A stretch of 64,000 nt of DNA from NCBI GenBank assembly GCA_963777435.1, contig CAVZQT010000001.1, positions 558,001 to 622,000 of the forward strand. The letters are read 5' to 3'. Position numbers and translations under genes: made by a program. The notes beneath the pieces were generated by a model. It was not told where the DNA came from. It saw nothing but the letters and a program-made list of their open reading frames with translations, and did no database searches. The stretch's first letter is position 1, and each line of letters starts with the position of its first letter. Positions 8,376 through 17,536 of this stretch are shown here, piece after piece. Source of the stretch: AP-15 sp963777435 (GTDB lineage Bacteria; Pseudomonadota; Alphaproteobacteria; ATCC43930; CGMCC-115725).

Positions 8376-9227
8376 TTATTCCACCGGCGGAAGGCTCTTT
8401 GGGTCGAGGCCGCTGCCGCAGTCGGGGTGGCCGTAACCGCTAGCACTGGAGCTCAACAATCCACCTGGGTTCAAGAGACCGCCATTGGTTGTCGTTTTGA
8501 TGTCGAAAATGATGTTGTCCGGGCGCTGGGAGTCCCCACTGACGCCGCCGACGCCACTCAAATAATCGAGCTTCAGATTGTTGCGGAGATGCCATGCCAC
8601 AAAATGATCAGTGCAGGACTGGTCGCCGCTGACCCCGACGCCGCCGACTTTGACGCCGTTCTTTGCATAGAGCGCGAGCCCGCCGCCGAAGACGTTGACC
8701 CCGCCAACCTTCTGACCGACCATCGGATCGTTCGGGCTGCCGTAGAACAACGCATTGCCCTGATAGGCCGGTTCCGGGTCGACTGGATTGCTGTGTTGCA
8801 GGCCGTAAAGGCTGCCGCCTGGTTGCACCGCCGAATAGAGATTGGCCGTCGACAACGCCAAGCCGCTCATGTGGAGGGTGCTGGATGCGGGCGGCGCGCC
8901 TTTGCTCAGGCTGAAATCATTGGCGGTGTTGGCCTTTTGCGCCGAGATCACGCGGCTGCCAAGCCATTGGTCGGTGTATTTGCTGCCGGAAAAGGCGACG
9001 GCACAGACCGTGCCGTCATTGGCGACGATCGTCGCCCACATGTTAAAGCCGAGACCCCCATTCCCTGAAGCGGCCACCGCCGAGATCAGCTGCGATCGCA
9101 ACTGACCAAAACCCGGCAGACCGGCGCAGGAGCCGCCGTTGCCGCCGCCATCGGCAAAGGCCGGGACGGTGAGGGCGGCAAAAACCAAGCCGGCGGCGGC
9201 CGGCAACAATTCGCGTGCGGTGTACAT
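8376..9227 (-). CDS. Secreted GlcG/HbpS-like domain protein
   Basis: A 283-residue exported protein with a signal peptide (MYTARELLPAAAGLVFAALTVPAFA). The mature part resembles the GlcG/HbpS (PF03928) fold: VVANDGTVCAVAF-type strands, a helix with RVISAQKANTANDFS, then PGGSLYGLQHSNP and GGVNVFGGGLALYA, where the family has its conserved GG-P/GG-x-x-x turns. HbpS-like proteins bind haem or small ligands; the ligand here is not visible. Cys residues near both ends (SCAGL, SCTDHF, DCGSG) may form disulfides. ATG 9227 has the ribosome site GGGGAGAAC. A three-fold repeated element lies about 280 bp upstream. Confidence 0.75.
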   Translation of the reverse strand: MYTARELLPAAAGLVFAALTVPAFADGGGNGGSCAGLPGFGQLRSQLISAVAASGNGGLGFNMWATIVANDGTVCAVAFSGSKYTDQWLGSRVISAQKANTANDFSLSKGAPPASSTLHMSGLALSTANLYSAVQPGGSLYGLQHSNPVDPEPAYQGNALFYGSPNDPMVGQKVGGVNVFGGGLALYAKNGVKVGGVGVSGDQSCTDHFVAWHLRNNLKLDYLSGVGGVSGDSQRPDNIIFDIKTTTNGGLLNPGGLLSSSASGYGHPDCGSGLDPKSLPPVE

Positions 9228-9601
9228 CGTTCTCCCCTCGAATTTGTCGATTTCTATGGCCGGCGGTGGTCGCCGGACCTGTCGAACTCGGCGCCGAACG
9301 GCCGACGCCGAGGCCGTTTCGGAAGTTATCCGATCCGGGCGAAATAGAGAATTCGGATAAAAGCCGCCGCGGTATTTTCTTTTTTGGTTAATAAGGCTGC
9401 CGGGGGCCGCATCCGCAACATCGCCGCAATTTCGGGGTAGCTATTGGGTCGCAGGGCGGCTTGGCCAGGGTCGGCTTGGTCGGCAACATCGCCAGAACTC
9501 GGCAATTCCCGGTTCCGGTGGGCGAATTCCCGATTAGAGCGGGACAAATTCCCGGTTATGCAGCCGCGGGAATTCGCGTCCTCTTGCTCAAATCGGCGAA
9601 A
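9228..9601. other. Intergenic stretch upstream of the HbpS-like gene
   Basis: 374 bp without a gene, between the 3' end of metH and the 5' end of the HbpS-like gene (both on the minus strand). It should contain the HbpS-like promoter and includes the repeat array at 9504-9574. Confidence 0.5.
9504..9574. repeat. Three direct 11-bp repeats at 21-22 bp spacing plus one inverted core
   Basis: AATTCCCGGTT at 9504, AATTCCCGATT at 9525 and AATTCCCGGTT at 9547, with the inverted core GGGAATT at 9568-9574. The spacing of two helical turns places the copies on one face of the DNA, as in operator arrays. Which protein binds, if any, is unknown. Confidence 0.6.
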
Positions 9602-12600
9602 TCAGACCGTAAAATATTTGGCCTGGGGGTGGTGGACGACGATCGCCGAGGTCGATTGCTCGGGGTCGAGCTGGTCTTCTTCGGAGAGCGTGATGCCGAT
9701 CTCCTGGGCCCGCAATAATTCGAGCAATTGGCGCTGGTCGGCGAGGTTGGGGCAAGCCGGATAGCCGAACGAATAGCGGCTGCCGCGATAGCCTTGGCTG
9801 AGCATCGCCTCGGTGTCGCGCGCCTCCTCGGCGGCAAAGCCCAGCTCGCCGCGGATGCGCCGGTGAAGGTATTCGGCCAAGGCCTCGGCCATCTCGACCG
9901 ACAGCCCGTGCAGGTAAAGGTAATCCTGATAGCGGTTTTCGGCGAACCATTCGCGCGCCGCCTCCGAGGCGCGGCGGCCCATCGTCACGACCTGCAGCCC
10001 GACCACGTCGCGCTCGCCGGCATCGACGTCGCGGAAGAAATCGGCGATGCACAACCCGCCCGCCTTGTTCTGACGCGGGAACGAGAAGCGGGCGATCTCG
10101 CGGCGTTGGTCGTCGGCAAACAGGATCACATCGTCGCCCTCGGCGGCGCAGGGCCAATAGCCATAGGCCGCCTGGGGTGCGAGGATTTCCTCGCGGATCG
10201 CGATCTCGAGCATCCGCGCCAATACCGGGCGGAGCTCGTCCTTGGCCCATTCGCGGTATTCGGCCAACGACTTGCCGTCCTTTCGGTAACCCCATTGGAA
10301 TTGGTAGAGCATGCGCTCGTTGAGGTAGGGCACCACCGCTTTGGGCGACAATCGGGTGATCGCGCGCGCCCCCCAGAACGGCGGAAGCGGCACCGGGACA
10401 TTACGGGTCAATTCGGCGCGGCGCAGGCGGATCTCGTCGAGATCGAGCGGGCGCAACGGCCGGGCATCGGCGGCTCGGCCGAGCTTGCGCGACGGCTTGG
10501 TCGCGCGACCCTCGCTCTTCGCATGGATCGCGGCGAGATGGGCGTCGAAATCGCCGGTCACGATCTTGTCCATCAGTGCCAAGCCGTCAAAGGCGTCGCG
10601 GGCATAGGCGACGCGGCCTGCGGCATAGGCCTTGACGCAATCCTCCTCGACATAGCGCCGGGTCAGCGCCGCGCCGCCGAGCATCACCGGCAAATCGAGG
10701 CCCTGGCGGCTCATCTCCTCGAGGTTCTCGCGCATCACGACGGTCGATTTGACCAATAGGCCCGACATGCCGACAGCGTCGGCTCTGTAGGTGGCGGCGG
10801 CTTCGAGGATCGCGCCGATCGGCTGCTTGATGCCGAGATTGACGACGCGATAACCGTTGTTGGTCAGGATGATGTCGACCAGGTTCTTGCCGATGTCATG
10901 GACGTCGCCGCGCACCGTTGCCAGCACGACGGTGCCTTTTTCCTGGCCGGCGACCCGCTCCATATGCGGTTCGAGAAAGCGCACCGCGGTCTTCATCGTC
11001 TCGGCCGATTGCAGCACAAAGGGCAGCTGCATCTTGCCGGCGCCAAACAATTCGCCGACGGTTTTCATGCCCGACAGCAGGATTTCGTTGATGATGTCGA
11101 GCGGCTTCCAGCTCTCCATCGCAAGGTCGAGATCGGCTTCGAGGCCCTGGCGGTCGCCGTCGACGATGCGCTGCGCCAGCCGGTCTTCGAGCTTTTCGGG
11201 CCGGGACTTTTTCTCGGCCTTTTCGGCGGTGCGGTTTTCAAAGAGTGCGATAAACGCCTGCAATGGGTCATAGCCCTCGCGGCGGCAGTCGAAGATCAAG
11301 TCTTCGGCGATCCTCGCCTCCTCGGGCGGGATGCGGTGCAACGGGACGATCCGCGAGAAATGGACAATCGCGCCGGTCAATCCGCGGCGCAGCGCATGGT
11401 CGAGAAACACCGAATTCAGGATCTGCCGCGCCGGCGGGTTGAGCCCGAACGAGATGTTCGACAGGCCGAGGATGATCTGACACTCGGGCATGGCCTCGGC
11501 GATCTGCCCAATCGCGTCGAGCGTATTGAGGCCGAGGCGGCGGTCGTCTTCGTTCCCGGTGCAGATCGTAAAGGTCAGCGGGTCGAACAGCAGATCGGCG
11601 GGCGGCAGGCCGTACCGGTTGCAGGCGAAATCATAAAGCCGGCGAGCGATCGCGAGCTTATGCTCGGCCTCCTTGGCCATGCCGGTCTCGTCGATCGTCA
11701 GCGCGATGACCGCGGCGCCAAACCGGCGCGCCAGCTGCAACCGCTTGGTCGCGGCTTCCTCGCCATCCTCGAAATTGATCGAATTGATGATTGGCTTGCC
11801 GCCGTAAAGCTTGAGCGCCGCTTCGAGTACAGGATACTCGGTCGAGTCGATGACCAGTGGTGCATTGACCGCGCCGCGCATCCGGGTCACCGCCTCGCTG
11901 ATATCGGCAACCTCGTCGCGGCCGACAAAAGCGGTGCATAAATCGAGGGTGTGCGAGCCTTCCTTGACCTGCTCGCGCGCCATCTCGACGCAGCCGTCCC
12001 AATCACCCTCTTCCTGCAATTGGCGGAATTTGCGCGAGCCATTGGCGTTGCAGCGCTCGCCGATCGACAGCCAGGCGTTCTCTTGGCGCAGCGGCACTTG
12101 GCCGTAGAGCGAGGCGACCGCCGGCGTCCAGCTCGGCTGACGCGAGCGCGGCGCGGGCCGCGGGCGCCCATCCCCACTGGCGCGGCCAAGGCGGCGCAAC
12201 ATCGCATCGAGTGCCGCGATGTGAGCGACATCGGTGCCGCAGCAGCCGCCGATCATGTTGACGCCGTCTTCGACGACAAAGCGCTCGAGCCATTGCGCCA
12301 ATTCGGCGGCGCCGAGCGGGTAATGGGCATGGCCCGCCACCAGCTCGGGGAGCCCGGCATTGGGCTGCACCGAGATAAAGCCCGGCCAGTTCTCGCCTAG
12401 CCATTTGACGTGCTCGGCCATCTCGCGCGGTCCGGTGGCGCAATTGAGACCGATCACCCGCACATCGAGGGCGTCGACGATCGTCGCGGCGGCCGCGATG
12501 TCGGCGCCGACCAGCAGGCTGCCGGTGGTCTCGATCGTGACCTGAACCAGGATCGGCGTATCGCTGCGGGCGTCCTCGCGCGCCCGTTTGGCGCCGTTGA

Positions 12601-13108
12601 CCGCGGCCTTGATCTGCAGTGGGTCCTGGCAGGTCTCGATCAGGATGCCGTCGACCCCGCCAGCGATCAGCCCGGCGCACTGGATCGCCAGCGCGTCTTC
12701 GAGCTCCTGGTAGGGGACATGATCGAGCGACGGTAGCCGGGTCCCGGGCCCGACCGAGCCCAGTACAAAGCGGGTGCGGCCGTCGTTAGCGAACTCGGTG
12801 ACGGCTTCGCGCGCGATCTCGGCGGACAGCCGGTTCAGCGCAAAGGCGCGGTCGGCGAGGCCAAACTCGCCCAAGGTGATCGGCGAGCCGCCAAAGCTGT
12901 TGGTCTGGATCGCATCGCAGCCGGCGGCGAGATAGCCGCGGTGGATCTCGCGGATCAGATCGGGGCGGCTCTGACAGACAATTTCAGTGCAATTTTCATT
13001 GCCGAGGAAATCGCGCTCGATATCGAGCTGCCGCGCCTGCACCTGGGTTCCCATCGCACCGTCGCACAGCACGACACGATCGGCGAGATAATCGAAAAAA
13101 TGGGTCAT
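9602..13108 (-). CDS. metH: Cobalamin-dependent methionine synthase
   Basis: Transfers a methyl group from 5-methyl-tetrahydrofolate to homocysteine through methylcobalamin. It is full length, about 1168 residues, with all four modules. The homocysteine domain carries zinc ligands C223 (GLNC) and C289-C290 (GGCCG). The pterin domain (about 370-630) follows. Next come the cap and cobalamin domains with DVHDIG, where His737 is the axial cobalt ligand. The last module is the AdoMet reactivation domain, with its usual RGSRYSFGYPACPNL motif near the end. I start at ATG 13108 (MTHFFDYLADRV) because the residues before it are not family-like. It is the last gene of a leftward operon, 40 bp after metF. 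The frame is intact over 3.5 kb. Confidence 0.97.
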   Translation of the reverse strand: MTHFFDYLADRVVLCDGAMGTQVQARQLDIERDFLGNENCTEIVCQSRPDLIREIHRGYLAAGCDAIQTNSFGGSPITLGEFGLADRAFALNRLSAEIAREAVTEFANDGRTRFVLGSVGPGTRLPSLDHVPYQELEDALAIQCAGLIAGGVDGILIETCQDPLQIKAAVNGAKRAREDARSDTPILVQVTIETTGSLLVGADIAAAATIVDALDVRVIGLNCATGPREMAEHVKWLGENWPGFISVQPNAGLPELVAGHAHYPLGAAELAQWLERFVVEDGVNMIGGCCGTDVAHIAALDAMLRRLGRASGDGRPRPAPRSRQPSWTPAVASLYGQVPLRQENAWLSIGERCNANGSRKFRQLQEEGDWDGCVEMAREQVKEGSHTLDLCTAFVGRDEVADISEAVTRMRGAVNAPLVIDSTEYPVLEAALKLYGGKPIINSINFEDGEEAATKRLQLARRFGAAVIALTIDETGMAKEAEHKLAIARRLYDFACNRYGLPPADLLFDPLTFTICTGNEDDRRLGLNTLDAIGQIAEAMPECQIILGLSNISFGLNPPARQILNSVFLDHALRRGLTGAIVHFSRIVPLHRIPPEEARIAEDLIFDCRREGYDPLQAFIALFENRTAEKAEKKSRPEKLEDRLAQRIVDGDRQGLEADLDLAMESWKPLDIINEILLSGMKTVGELFGAGKMQLPFVLQSAETMKTAVRFLEPHMERVAGQEKGTVVLATVRGDVHDIGKNLVDIILTNNGYRVVNLGIKQPIGAILEAAATYRADAVGMSGLLVKSTVVMRENLEEMSRQGLDLPVMLGGAALTRRYVEEDCVKAYAAGRVAYARDAFDGLALMDKIVTGDFDAHLAAIHAKSEGRATKPSRKLGRAADARPLRPLDLDEIRLRRAELTRNVPVPLPPFWGARAITRLSPKAVVPYLNERMLYQFQWGYRKDGKSLAEYREWAKDELRPVLARMLEIAIREEILAPQAAYGYWPCAAEGDDVILFADDQRREIARFSFPRQNKAGGLCIADFFRDVDAGERDVVGLQVVTMGRRASEAAREWFAENRYQDYLYLHGLSVEMAEALAEYLHRRIRGELGFAAEEARDTEAMLSQGYRGSRYSFGYPACPNLADQRQLLELLRAQEIGITLSEEDQLDPEQSTSAIVVHHPQAKYFTV

Positions 13109-13148
13109 TCCGTTGCGGCTCGCGGCAATGCGTAAAAGCGCGCCGGGA

Positions 13149-14089
13149 TCATGCCGCCGCCGCAGCCGGTTTTGACGCGCGCACCCCGAGCAGATGGCAG
13201 ATCGCAACGATCAGATCGGCGCGGTTCAGCGTGTAGAAATGGAATTCGTGGACGCCCTCGGCGTGGAGACGGCGGCACTGCTCGGCGGCGATCGAGGCGG
13301 CCACCAGCCGGCGGGTATCGGGGTCGCCGTCGAGCCCGGCGAATTGCGCCTCCACCCACCCCGGGATCGAAGCGCCGCAACTGGCGCTGAACTTCTTTAC
13401 CTGGGCGTAATTGGTGACCGGCAGAATGCCGGGGACGATCGGTACCAAAATGCCGCGCGTGGCGGCGCGGTCACGAAAGCGCAGATAGAGGTCGACATCA
13501 AAAAAGTATTGGGTGATCGCCCGGCTAGCGCCGGCCTCGACCTTGCGTTTCAAATTGTCAAGATCATCATCGGCGCTGACCGCCTCGGGATGCGATTCCG
13601 GATACGCGGCGACGCTGATCTCAAAATCCGCGACGCGCTTCAGCCCCGCTACGAGGTCGGCGGCGTAGGCGTAGCCGCCGGGATGCGGCGCGATAAGTGT
13701 GGCCGCCAGCTAGGGGGATCGCCGCGCAATGCCACGATGTGGCGGACCCCGGCCGCCCAGTAATCCCGGGCGACGGCGTCGATCTCGGCCCGGGTCGCGG
13801 CAACGCAGGTCAGATGCGCGGCGGGTTCGAGCGTTGTTTCAAGGCGGATGCGGCGGACCGTGGCGTGGGTGCGTTCGCGGGTCGAGCCGCCGGCGCCGTA
13901 AGTCACCGACACAAAGCGCGGCATCAGCGGTTCGAGGCGGGTTACCACCTCCCACAGCCGGCTCTCCATTTCCGCGGTCTTGGGCGGAAAGAATTCGAAC
14001 GAGACGCGCGGCGGGCCGGCATCGAAATCGATTACCGGATCGGCGGCGAGGCGGCCCCGCGATTGGGCCGCCAGCGGTGTCTCGCTCAT
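13149..14089 (-). pseudogene. metF: 5,10-methylenetetrahydrofolate reductase, one frameshift
   Basis: Supplies 5-methyl-THF to MetH; a FAD-dependent TIM-barrel enzyme. The first frame (from ATG 14089) has VSFEFFPPKT, FVSVTYGAGGSTRE, LTCVAATR and IVALRGDPP. The second frame, ending at 13149, has HPGGYAYAADLV, FEISVAAYPESHPEA, ITQYFFD and VPIVPGI. Together they make a normal-length protein of about 313 residues. The break lies near 13686-13692, where CGCCGCAT would read correctly as CGCCCGCAT, i.e. one C missing. Its ATG overlaps the stop of the ArsR-methyltransferase gene (ATGA). Given the intact operon and many similar single-base errors in this window, I think the real gene is functional. 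Confidence 0.9.
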
Positions 14090-15105
14090 CCCTGGATTTC
14101 CCCTTCGAGGACCGGCAGTGACGCACCCTGGCGCACCGCGCCGGCCAATTCCCGCTCGGCGGCGTTGCCTTGGCGGATTGCTGTCCAGACGACGACGGTC
14201 AACGGCTCACCCGGCAACGGGCGAGGTGCGGCTGGATTAAGACCGGCTGCACGGCACCATTCGGCGATCTCGGGATCGGCAAAACCGAGCCGGCGGTGGG
14301 CATGCTCGTCACGCAGAAATTCGAGGCCGTGCGGGGCGAAATCGACCAGCACCAGCACGCCTTGCGGCCGCAACACCCGCGCTGCTTCGGCAATCACCGC
14401 AGCCGGCCGATCGGCATAGTGCAGCACCTGGTGGATCAGGACCGCGTCGAACGAGGCATCGGCCAATGCCAATTGGTACATGTCGCCGAGCCGCACCCGC
14501 GCGTTCGCCAGCCCGGACCGCTCCAGATTGACCCGCGCCATCGCCAGCATTTCGCGCGACTGATCGATGCCCAGGGCATGATCGACCTGCGGGGCCAGGA
14601 TTTCGAGGATGCGGCCGGTTCCGGTGCCGATATCGAGCACGTCGCGCGGGTTGGCGCGTTCGATGACGTCGAGGACAGCCGCCTCGACCTCGCGCTCATC
14701 GACATAGAGCGAACGGATGCGGTGCCAGTTCGCGGCGTTTGCCCGAAAATATCCGGCCGCGAAATCGGCGCGTTGGCTCTTGATGGCCGCCAGCCGGCGC
14801 AAATCGAGGGCCAAAACAGGATCGGCTTCGTCGCACCCGGCCACCAGCCGGCTGACGAACGAGCCCACCGGGCCTGATTGGCTCAGCCGATAAAACACCC
14901 AGCTGCCTTCGCGGAAGCGATCGAGCAGACCGGCATCGCACAACAGTTTCAGATGGCGCGACACCCGCGGCTGGCTTTGACCAAGGATCTGGGTCAGTTC
15001 GGTGACGGTCAACTCGCCGCCGCGCGCGCACAATGCGACAAGCCGTAACCGGGTCGCTTCGCCAAGCGCGCGCAGTGCAGTCAGTAGGTGCTCCATCGAC
15101 GCCAT
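14086..15105 (-). CDS. ArsR-family regulator fused to SAM-dependent methyltransferase
   Basis: About 339 residues. Residues 1-90 are a winged-helix ArsR domain (LRALGEATRLRLVALCARGGELTV, then LGQSQPRVSRHLKLLCDAGLL). Residues about 145-300 are a class I methyltransferase with VLDIGTGTGRILEIL (SAM loop) and LIHQVLHYADRPAAVIAEAARVL. The cysteine metal site of classic ArsR is absent. I prefer ATG 15105, preceded by CGAGGCG, over the in-frame ATG at 15129. Such fusions sit next to metF/metH in many alphaproteobacteria, so it probably senses SAM or SAH and controls the operon, though methyltransferase activity is unproven. An 8-bp palindrome lies about 30 bp upstream of the start. Confidence 0.85.
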   Translation of the reverse strand: MASMEHLLTALRALGEATRLRLVALCARGGELTVTELTQILGQSQPRVSRHLKLLCDAGLLDRFREGSWVFYRLSQSGPVGSFVSRLVAGCDEADPVLALDLRRLAAIKSQRADFAAGYFRANAANWHRIRSLYVDEREVEAAVLDVIERANPRDVLDIGTGTGRILEILAPQVDHALGIDQSREMLAMARVNLERSGLANARVRLGDMYQLALADASFDAVLIHQVLHYADRPAAVIAEAARVLRPQGVLVLVDFAPHGLEFLRDEHAHRRLGFADPEIAEWCRAAGLNPAAPRPLPGEPLTVVVWTAIRQGNAAERELAGAVRQGASLPVLEGEIQG

Positions 15106-15133
15106 GTTTCGCCTCGTGACCGCCAACATATGC

Positions 15134-15141
15134 AGATATCT
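15134..15141. promoter_or_regulatory. Palindrome AGATATCT, candidate operator of the met operon
   Basis: A perfect 8-bp palindrome in an AT-rich patch (CATATGCAGATATCTTTATATCG) just upstream of the ArsR-methyltransferase start and inside the divergent region with mlaA. ArsR-type regulators usually bind short palindromes close to their own start, so self-regulation is plausible. This is inferred. Confidence 0.45.
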
Positions 15142-15266
15142 TTATATCGACAAGCGATTTCGCACCAAAGCCATGCACTCCGCAAACTCAACGGGTTACA
15201 AGCGAGCACTTGCCGATTGAGCGGATTTCCCGCATTTATTTCGCGTCCTGAGGAGAACGGCGCCTG

Positions 15267-16142
15267 ATGCGAGACCGGTCGACGATCCTTTCATTCGCAC
15301 GTTTGGTATTCGTGCCATTTATTGTCACGCTCACCTTGACTGTTTCGGGCTGTGCCACACGAACCGCAACTCAGCCGGGGGCGGCGGCGGAAGAAGATTT
15401 CCACGATCCTTTAGAGGACGTGAATTGCAAGATCTTCGACTTCAACCAGGTGGTCGATCGGCATGTGCTCGTGCCCGCGGCGAAAGCCTATCGCGCTGCG
15501 CTGCCGGCCCCGGTGCGTGATTCGGTGCACGATTTCTTGAACAATTTGCAGGCGCCGCTGATCTTCGCCAATGACGCATTGCAAGGCGATGCGGGCCGGG
15601 CCAAGGACACCATTGTTCGTTTTGTTCTCAACTCGACAATCGGCATGGCTGGGCTTGTCGATGTCGCGGGGCGCTGGGGCATTCCGTATCATGAGAACGA
15701 TTTAGGAGTGACCTTTGGGGTCTGGGGTATCCCCGACGGGCCCTATCTGGTAATCCCGGTGCTTGGGCCATCCGACCCGCGCGACCTTGCCGGCATCGCG
15801 ATTGAGTCGTTTGGCGATCCCTGGAACCGCATCACCTCCGGTGAACCATTCACCCTCTACTGGATCCCTTACGCGCGAGGTGCTGTCACCGGGATCGATC
15901 AACGCTCGCGTTATCTCGAAACCTTGGCCGATATCGAACGAACCTCGCTGGATTATTACGCTACCATCCGGTCTCTGTATCGACAGCGGCGGGCGGCGCT
16001 CGTTCGCCATGAGCGGACCAATCTGCCGCCCCCGGGTTTTAGCCAGACGGCGCCGACGGTCCCGATGGCATCGTCGAACCCAATGCGCCCGGCCAGTGTT
16101 GTCTTCGTTGCGCAAGACGGCTCCGAGGTTACCCGCCAATGA
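15267..16142 (+). CDS. mlaA: MlaA/VacJ-family outer-membrane lipoprotein
   Basis: Retrograde phospholipid trafficking lipoprotein, which sits in the outer membrane and passes misplaced phospholipids to MlaC. The signal sequence ends in a lipobox (LTVSGC, Cys about residue 29). The family core follows: DPLEDVNCKIFDFNQVVD, PVRDSVHDFLNNLQAPLIFANDALQ, RFVLNSTIGMAGLVDVA and DLGVTFGVWGIPDGPYLVIPVLGPSDPRDLAG. At 291 residues it is slightly longer than E. coli MlaA, with an extra hydrophilic tail. The ribosome site GAGGAG is clear. It overlaps mlaC by ATGA at 16139-16142. No MlaFEDB genes are in view. Confidence 0.93.
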   Translation: MRDRSTILSFARLVFVPFIVTLTLTVSGCATRTATQPGAAAEEDFHDPLEDVNCKIFDFNQVVDRHVLVPAAKAYRAALPAPVRDSVHDFLNNLQAPLIFANDALQGDAGRAKDTIVRFVLNSTIGMAGLVDVAGRWGIPYHENDLGVTFGVWGIPDGPYLVIPVLGPSDPRDLAGIAIESFGDPWNRITSGEPFTLYWIPYARGAVTGIDQRSRYLETLADIERTSLDYYATIRSLYRQRRAALVRHERTNLPPPGFSQTAPTVPMASSNPMRPASVVFVAQDGSEVTRQ

Positions 16143-16744
16143 CGCGTCGGTTGGTCTTTATCGCGGCGTGTATCCTCGTCCTCCGCATTGTGCTTCCGGC
16201 GGGTCCGGCAGCTGCTGCGGACCCGGCCGCCATCATCGCTGATCTCGGAAGCGAGGCCCTCAAAGCCTTAAAGAATGCCGATCCGAACCAGCGTGTCGCG
16301 CGCTTTCGCGAATTATTCCAGCGGGATTTCGACGTTTCTGGCGTCTCCCGCTTTGTTCTCGGGCGTTATTGGCGGCTCGCGACACCGCAGCAACAAGAGG
16401 AGTTTGAAAAACTGTTCATCAACTACGTCGCCTTTGTTTATGCCAATCGATTGGCGGAATATAGCGGCGACACGCTGCGGGTGCTCGGCACGCGCCCAGC
16501 GCCCGACGGGCAATTGGTATCGAGCGAGATAATCCGCGCCAGCGGCCAACCGCCGGCCCGGGTCGATTGGCTGCTGACCCCGCAGAACGGCAGCTACAAA
16601 ATCGACGACGTCCGGGTCGATGGGGTCAGCATGGCTGTCACTCAGCGCTCCGAATTTGCCTCGGTAATCCAGCGCGATGGCGGTCAGATCCAGGGGCTGA
16701 TCTCGGCTTTGCGGCAAAAGACCGAGGCTGCCGGTCTGCACTGA
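16139..16744 (+). CDS. mlaC: MlaC/Ttg2D-family phospholipid-binding protein, copy 1
   Basis: A 201-residue periplasmic protein carrying phospholipid between MlaA and the inner-membrane Mla ABC complex. A signal peptide ends at AAA-DP near residue 27. Family signatures include RFRELFQRDFDVSGVSRFVLGRYWRLAT, FVYANRLAEYSG, VDWLLTPQNGSYKIDDVRVDGVSMAVTQRSEFASVIQRDGG and the closing helix. The start overlaps the mlaA stop, so the pair is translationally coupled. It is intact. Confidence 0.92.
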   Translation: MTRRLVFIAACILVLRIVLPAGPAAAADPAAIIADLGSEALKALKNADPNQRVARFRELFQRDFDVSGVSRFVLGRYWRLATPQQQEEFEKLFINYVAFVYANRLAEYSGDTLRVLGTRPAPDGQLVSSEIIRASGQPPARVDWLLTPQNGSYKIDDVRVDGVSMAVTQRSEFASVIQRDGGQIQGLISALRQKTEAAGLH

Positions 16745-16891
16745 CCAGCGGCTCGTTGCCGCGCAGCAGCGGTAAATCCCGTCGGACCTGAGCCAAGCGC
16801 GTCCCGGTGCGGCGGTCTGTGCCCGGCGGGGCAGAGAACCTCGGCACGGGCGGGGGCGTTAGCCGGTGGTCAACGTCTTCGAGCCGGCGCG

Positions 16892-17527
16892 ATGAGGCAT
16901 CGTCTTGTGGTTTTTTCCGCCCTCATGCTGATGGCAACGTCGCTTGCGCCGGCCTTCTCCGCACCAGCCGATCGCGGATCGGCCCAGTTTATCGCCAGCC
17001 TAGGCGATCAGGCGCTGCAGGTCATCCGCAGCAATACGGATCCGAGGCAGAAGCTTACTTACTTCCACGAGATGCTCGATCGAGATTTTGACATGGTCGG
17101 CATCTCACACTTTGTGCTCGGGCCATATTGGCGAAGAGCGAGCGATCACGAACGGCGCGAGTTTGTTCGGCTTCTTTCCGATGACCTGGTCCAGTTTTAC
17201 CGGCGCCGCTTCACCCAATACGAAGGCGAGACGTTCCAGGTGACCGGCAGCCGGGCCGACCCCGCCGGGGTGATCGTGACGAGCCAAATCCTGCGGCCGA
17301 ACGGGCCGCCAATCGAGGTCGATTGGCGGCTGCGCGAGCGCGGCGGCGTCTACAAAATCAGCGACGTCATCATCGGCGGGGTCAGCATGGCTGTGACCGA
17401 ACGCCAGACCTTTGCCGAGCAGATTGAGCGCAGCGGCGGTCAAGTGGCGGGTTGCTGGCTGAGATGCGCAAACAGATATCGAGCTATTAGGACCCCGGCA
17501 CGCACAAGGCGTACCTTTCCCCCATAA
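16892..17527 (+). CDS. MlaC/Ttg2D-family protein, copy 2 (tail frameshifted)
   Basis: A paralogue of the preceding gene with the same order of motifs: signal peptide ending near AFSAPA, FHEMLDRDFDMVGISHFVLGPYWRRAS, VDWRLRERGGVYKISDVIIGGVSMAVTERQTFAEQIERSGGQVAG. The final residues as sequenced (CWLRCANRY and onward) are unlike the family. If one T is restored in GGGTTGCTGG near 17447, the protein ends GLLAEMRKQISSY with a stop at 17490, as expected. It lies 147 bp after copy 1, probably in the same transcript. Having two MlaC copies behind one MlaA is uncommon; the second may serve a different MCE complex. Confidence 0.85.
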   Translation: MRHRLVVFSALMLMATSLAPAFSAPADRGSAQFIASLGDQALQVIRSNTDPRQKLTYFHEMLDRDFDMVGISHFVLGPYWRRASDHERREFVRLLSDDLVQFYRRRFTQYEGETFQVTGSRADPAGVIVTSQILRPNGPPIEVDWRLRERGGVYKISDVIIGGVSMAVTERQTFAEQIERSGGQVAGCWLRCANRYRAIRTPARTRRTFPP

Positions 17528-17536
17528 CGCCCCCAT

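Noticed and set aside
9728..10759. Long open frame on the plus strand opposite metH (343 aa)
   Set aside because: It is the antisense shadow of the conserved metH gene; high GC at third positions keeps it open. No family motifs.
9602..15200. SAM or cobalamin riboswitch upstream of the met operon
   Set aside because: None of the conserved cores was recognised in the short divergent region; only a DNA palindrome was seen.
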